Part shown: piece by piece, positions 6,672 through 8,877 of the stretch
Layout of the letters: each line of letters starts with the position of its first letter
How positions within the stretch are numbered: the stretch's first letter is position 1
From: Sulfuricurvum sp.
GTDB taxonomy: Bacteria; Campylobacterota; Campylobacteria; Campylobacterales; Sulfurimonadaceae
Assembly (NCBI GenBank): GCA_030679635.1
Contig: JAUXSZ010000074.1
Location: 1 to 8,877 of the forward strand
DNA length: 8,877 nucleotides
Direction: 5' to 3'
Made by a program: the position numbers and the translations under genes
The notes under the pieces: model-generated
Told to the model about the DNA's origin: nothing
Seen by the model: the letters and a program-made list of their open reading frames with translations, nothing else
Databases searched by the model: none

Positions 6672-7435
6672 TGATGAACGTAACGGCCGTGATGATTGTG
6701 AAAAACGGAGCACGTACGATCCGTAAAACGCTGGAGAGTTTGAGGGAATTTGATGATGTTGTCGTTTATGACAACGGATCGTCTGATGGAACGGTGGAGA
6801 TTGCACGCGAATATCCAAATATCAATCTGATAGAGGGATATTTTGACGGCTTCGGGACGACTAAAAACCGTGCGGCAAGTTTTGCCGAGCATGATTGGGT
6901 TTTGATTATCGACAGCGATGAGGTTGTGGATGAGGTTCTTTTAAAAGCGCTTCAATCCAAAATACTCGATCCGAACACGATCTACATCGTCAATTTTCTC
7001 GCCTTTTACAAAGAGATTGAGATTCGCCACTGCGGCTGGAATAACCAAAAGATCCGCCGCTTGTACAATAAAAAAGTGACACGGTTCAACGACAATGCCG
7101 TCCATGAGAACATCATCGACGAGGGGATGAAAAAAGAGCCCATCGATGGGAATATGAAGCATTACAGCTACATGAGTATCTCTGACTTTATCGTTAAGCT
7201 GGACCGCTATTCGACCCTCTTTGCAACGGATAATGTCGGCAAAAAATCCTCCTCCCCCGCAAAAGCATTTTTCAACGGCCTTTACTCTTTTTTCCGTACC
7301 TATATTCTTAAGCGGGGATTCTTGGACGGGTATGCGGGGCTGATCATCGCTTTTTCCCATATGGCGACTAATTTTTATAAATACATCAAACTGTATGAGA
7401 TGAATTTGGAACAAAAGAGCAAACGTGGCAACTAA
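6671..7435 (+). CDS. GT2 glycosyltransferase, LgtF/WaaE (KdtX)-like
   Basis: This 254-residue inverting GT-A transferase resembles the LPS core beta-1,4-glucosyltransferases LgtF and WaaE, which add glucose to heptose I. The visible parts are the N-terminal VTAVMIVKNGARTI and VVYDNGSSDGT (about 31-41, nucleotide binding), DSDE at 81-84 (metal and UDP-sugar binding), RRLYNK and the conserved VHE at 144-146. A C-terminal hydrophobic and aromatic stretch at about 199-241 (FFNGLYSFFRTYILKRGFLDG) is typical for membrane association in this group. It lies one base into the deacetylase stop and overlaps the next gene by 11 bases, so all three are translationally coupled. ATG 6674 is an equally possible start one codon on. 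The donor sugar is unproven: glucose is the family expectation, but a neighbouring deacetylase would also fit an N-acetylhexosamine. Confidence 0.87.
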   Translation: MMNVTAVMIVKNGARTIRKTLESLREFDDVVVYDNGSSDGTVEIAREYPNINLIEGYFDGFGTTKNRAASFAEHDWVLIIDSDEVVDEVLLKALQSKILDPNTIYIVNFLAFYKEIEIRHCGWNNQKIRRLYNKKVTRFNDNAVHENIIDEGMKKEPIDGNMKHYSYMSISDFIVKLDRYSTLFATDNVGKKSSSPAKAFFNGLYSFFRTYILKRGFLDGYAGLIIAFSHMATNFYKYIKLYEMNLEQKSKRGN

Positions 7436-8534
7436 AATCTGCGAACTGTGCCTCTCCCCAGATTTGGGGGGATTGGAACTGTATATGATGCGTGCATCGC
7501 GTTATTTGAGTGAGCAGGGGCAGTGTATCAGTGTTATTAATGAAAACGGAAAGCTCAAAAGCTATTATGAAAACACCCCTTATCGATATTTTACGCTGAA
7601 GCGCCGTAATGTGCTGTTCTCATGGCTTGGTGCCCGTCGCTTGGCCCGTATCATCGATGCAGAAGCCATTGATGTCCTTCACCTGCACTGGACGAAAGAT
7701 CTCCCCGTGGCCATTATCGCGAAGCTCCTCTCAAAACGCAAACCGAAAGTTGTTCAGTCGCGCCACATGACTATGACCCGTTTCAAGGATGATAGGTACC
7801 ATCAATTTTTGTATAAGAATTTGGATGTTATGTTGGCGGTGACGCATCAGGTGAAATCGCAGATCGAAAAATTTATCCCCAAGCAGATACGGCCTAGAAC
7901 TGAAGTGCTCTATATCGGTGCCGAACAGCCTGTTATTATTTCTGAAGAAGAGAAAAAGAGTCGTCGCGAGCAATTGGGATTAACGGATTCATTTACTGTG
8001 GGGATAGTCGGACGGATTGAACCTCCCAAAGGGCAGTGGGCAGTGATCGATGCGGTTGAAAAACTGATCCATCAGGGAATCGATGCACGCGCTTTGATTG
8101 TTGGACATGCTATGAGTGATGCGTATTTAGAAACGCTACAAAAAGATATCGTGATGCGGGGGTTGAAAGATCGGATTGTTTTTACCGGGTTTACCCGTGA
8201 AGCGCAGGCGATCATGCAGCTGTGTGACGTGATGGTATTGGCTACAGAAAACGAAACCTTCGGACTGGTCCTTATTGAAGCGATGATGTGCGGGGTATGT
8301 GTCTGCGCCAGTGACAGCGGCGGACCGCTGGAAATTATTGACAATGAGCAAAATGGATTGTTATTCAGAACGTTTGATGCAGGCGATTTGGCGGATAAAC
8401 TGGAATGCCTACATCAAAATAGTGATCTAAGAAAGAAATATGCCGATGCAGGAAAGAAAAAAGCATTGGATGTGTTTGAAAGCCAAAAACAATTTATTGA
8501 ATTAAAAGTAGCGTTGGAGAATGCATGCGGGTAA
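7425..8534 (+). CDS. GT4 (GT-B fold) glycosyltransferase
   Basis: This 369-residue retaining glycosyltransferase probably extends the LPS core in the cytoplasm. The N-terminal acceptor domain has LGGLELYM (Gly15-Gly16 loop) and LHLHW. The donor domain starts near 190 with VGIVGRIEPPKGQ (196-204), then IVFTGF, and the ENETFGLVLIEAM block with the E-x7-E pair at Glu277 and Glu285 that binds the sugar nucleotide. SGGPLEII follows at 298-305. The start is GTG at 7425: a stop lies in frame at 7401, AAGAG lies five bases upstream, and the first in-frame ATG would remove the GG loop. The gene begins inside the end of the GT2 gene (11-base overlap), and its own stop overlaps the next start by 10 bases. 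Donor and acceptor cannot be assigned. Base composition becomes AT-rich over its last 100 or so bases. Confidence 0.9.
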   Translation: MATKICELCLSPDLGGLELYMMRASRYLSEQGQCISVINENGKLKSYYENTPYRYFTLKRRNVLFSWLGARRLARIIDAEAIDVLHLHWTKDLPVAIIAKLLSKRKPKVVQSRHMTMTRFKDDRYHQFLYKNLDVMLAVTHQVKSQIEKFIPKQIRPRTEVLYIGAEQPVIISEEEKKSRREQLGLTDSFTVGIVGRIEPPKGQWAVIDAVEKLIHQGIDARALIVGHAMSDAYLETLQKDIVMRGLKDRIVFTGFTREAQAIMQLCDVMVLATENETFGLVLIEAMMCGVCVCASDSGGPLEIIDNEQNGLLFRTFDAGDLADKLECLHQNSDLRKKYADAGKKKALDVFESQKQFIELKVALENACG

Positions 8535-8877
8535 GTCTAATTATCGCCGTTTATAAAGACGTGCAATCATTATCACTGATAATCGATGCGTTGAAACGGC
8601 AAACATACAAAAATTTTGAAGTGGTGGTTGCTGAAGACGGTGAAAATGTTCAAATGAAAGAGTATGTTAAAAACATTACGGAATTGGATATAAAACATAC
8701 GACTCAAGAAGACATCGGAGTACGCAAAGCACGTTCGCAAAATAATGGAATCAATGCAAGCGAGGGTGAGTATTTGATTTTTATCGATCGGGATTGTGTA
8801 CCGTATACGACATTTATTGAAGCGCATGTGGCATAAGCCAAGCTGGGGACTGTTATGTCGGGTAGAATGGTTAACCT
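8525..8877 (+). pseudogene. GT2 glycosyltransferase with in-frame stop at codon 104, 3' end outside window
   Basis: The 103 codons before the stop are the N-terminal GT-A half of a GT2 enzyme: VSLIIAVYKD at the start, LKRQTYKNFEVVVAEDG (Asp38), GVRKARSQNNGI, and YLIFIDRDC with the DxD at 88-90. The family usually runs to about 250 residues or more. After TAA at 8834-8836 the same frame stays open to the window end and reads A-K-L-G-T-V-M-S-G-R-M-V-N-L. That continues the family pattern of an H...G.(V/M).(S)GR..(N)L segment following the DxD region. The stop is therefore a probable nonsense change, for example CAA (Gln) to TAA, or a sequence error, rather than the natural end. If genuine, the product lacks its acceptor half and is probably inactive. 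The start is supported by GGAGA at 8516-8520 and by a 10-base overlap with the GT4 gene. GC content is roughly 37 percent, lower than upstream genes. Confidence 0.75.

Noticed and set aside
6941..7414. 157-codon minus-strand open frame
   Set aside because: It lies wholly inside the well-supported GT2 gene on the other strand. It has no recognisable motif or ribosome site, so it is a shadow frame.
1..8877. CRISPR, transposon ends, tRNA or phage attachment sites
   Set aside because: No spaced direct repeats, transposase-like frames, cloverleaf sequences or long direct repeats were seen on reading both strands.

Overview
The window is an almost completely coding stretch of a lipopolysaccharide (LPS) inner-core biosynthesis locus from a Gram-negative bacterium. 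The ADP-heptose genes hldD-hldE lie next to waaF, with a LgtF/WaaE-like GT2, compact gene packing and moderate GC content. This suggests a Campylobacterota member of the Sulfuricurvum/Sulfurimonas kind. That assignment is an inference from gene style and cannot be proved from the sequence alone.

Layout. (1) Positions 1-1966, plus strand: the 3' part of hldD, then hldE, overlapping by 4 bases. They make ADP-L-glycero-D-manno-heptose. (2) Positions 1989-4117, minus strand: a membrane-anchored TIM-barrel, glycoside-hydrolase-like protein, then waaF (heptosyltransferase II) with a TTG start. The two overlap by 4 bases and converge on hldE. (3) Positions 4118-4171: a 54-base divergent promoter region. 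(4) Positions 4172-5143, plus: a second GT9 heptosyltransferase-family enzyme. (5) Positions 5103-5870, minus: a small Kdo/WaaP-type LPS kinase whose 3' end overlaps the GT9 gene tail to tail by 41 bases. (6) Positions 5871-5939: a second divergent promoter region. (7) Positions 5940-8877, plus: a tightly coupled run of polysaccharide deacetylase, GT2 (LgtF/WaaE type), GT4 and a further GT2. The last gene is interrupted by an in-frame TAA at codon 104 and runs off the window.

How the genes fit together. HldD and HldE supply the heptose donor. WaaF and the second GT9 enzyme would add heptoses to the Kdo-lipid A acceptor. The kinase would phosphorylate a core sugar. The GT2 and GT4 enzymes would extend the core, and the cytoplasmic deacetylase could unmask an amino sugar on it. 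The TIM-barrel protein faces the periplasm and keeps a candidate nucleophile Glu. It appears to lack the usual acid/base Glu, which makes it the least explained part of the locus.

I saw no tRNA, rRNA, CRISPR array, insertion sequence or prophage signal. No stretch above 300 bases is without a gene. The strongest second-look items are the nonsense codon in the final GT2, the odd TIM-barrel protein, the deacetylase-transferase cassette, and the very short leader of the 390-residue gene.
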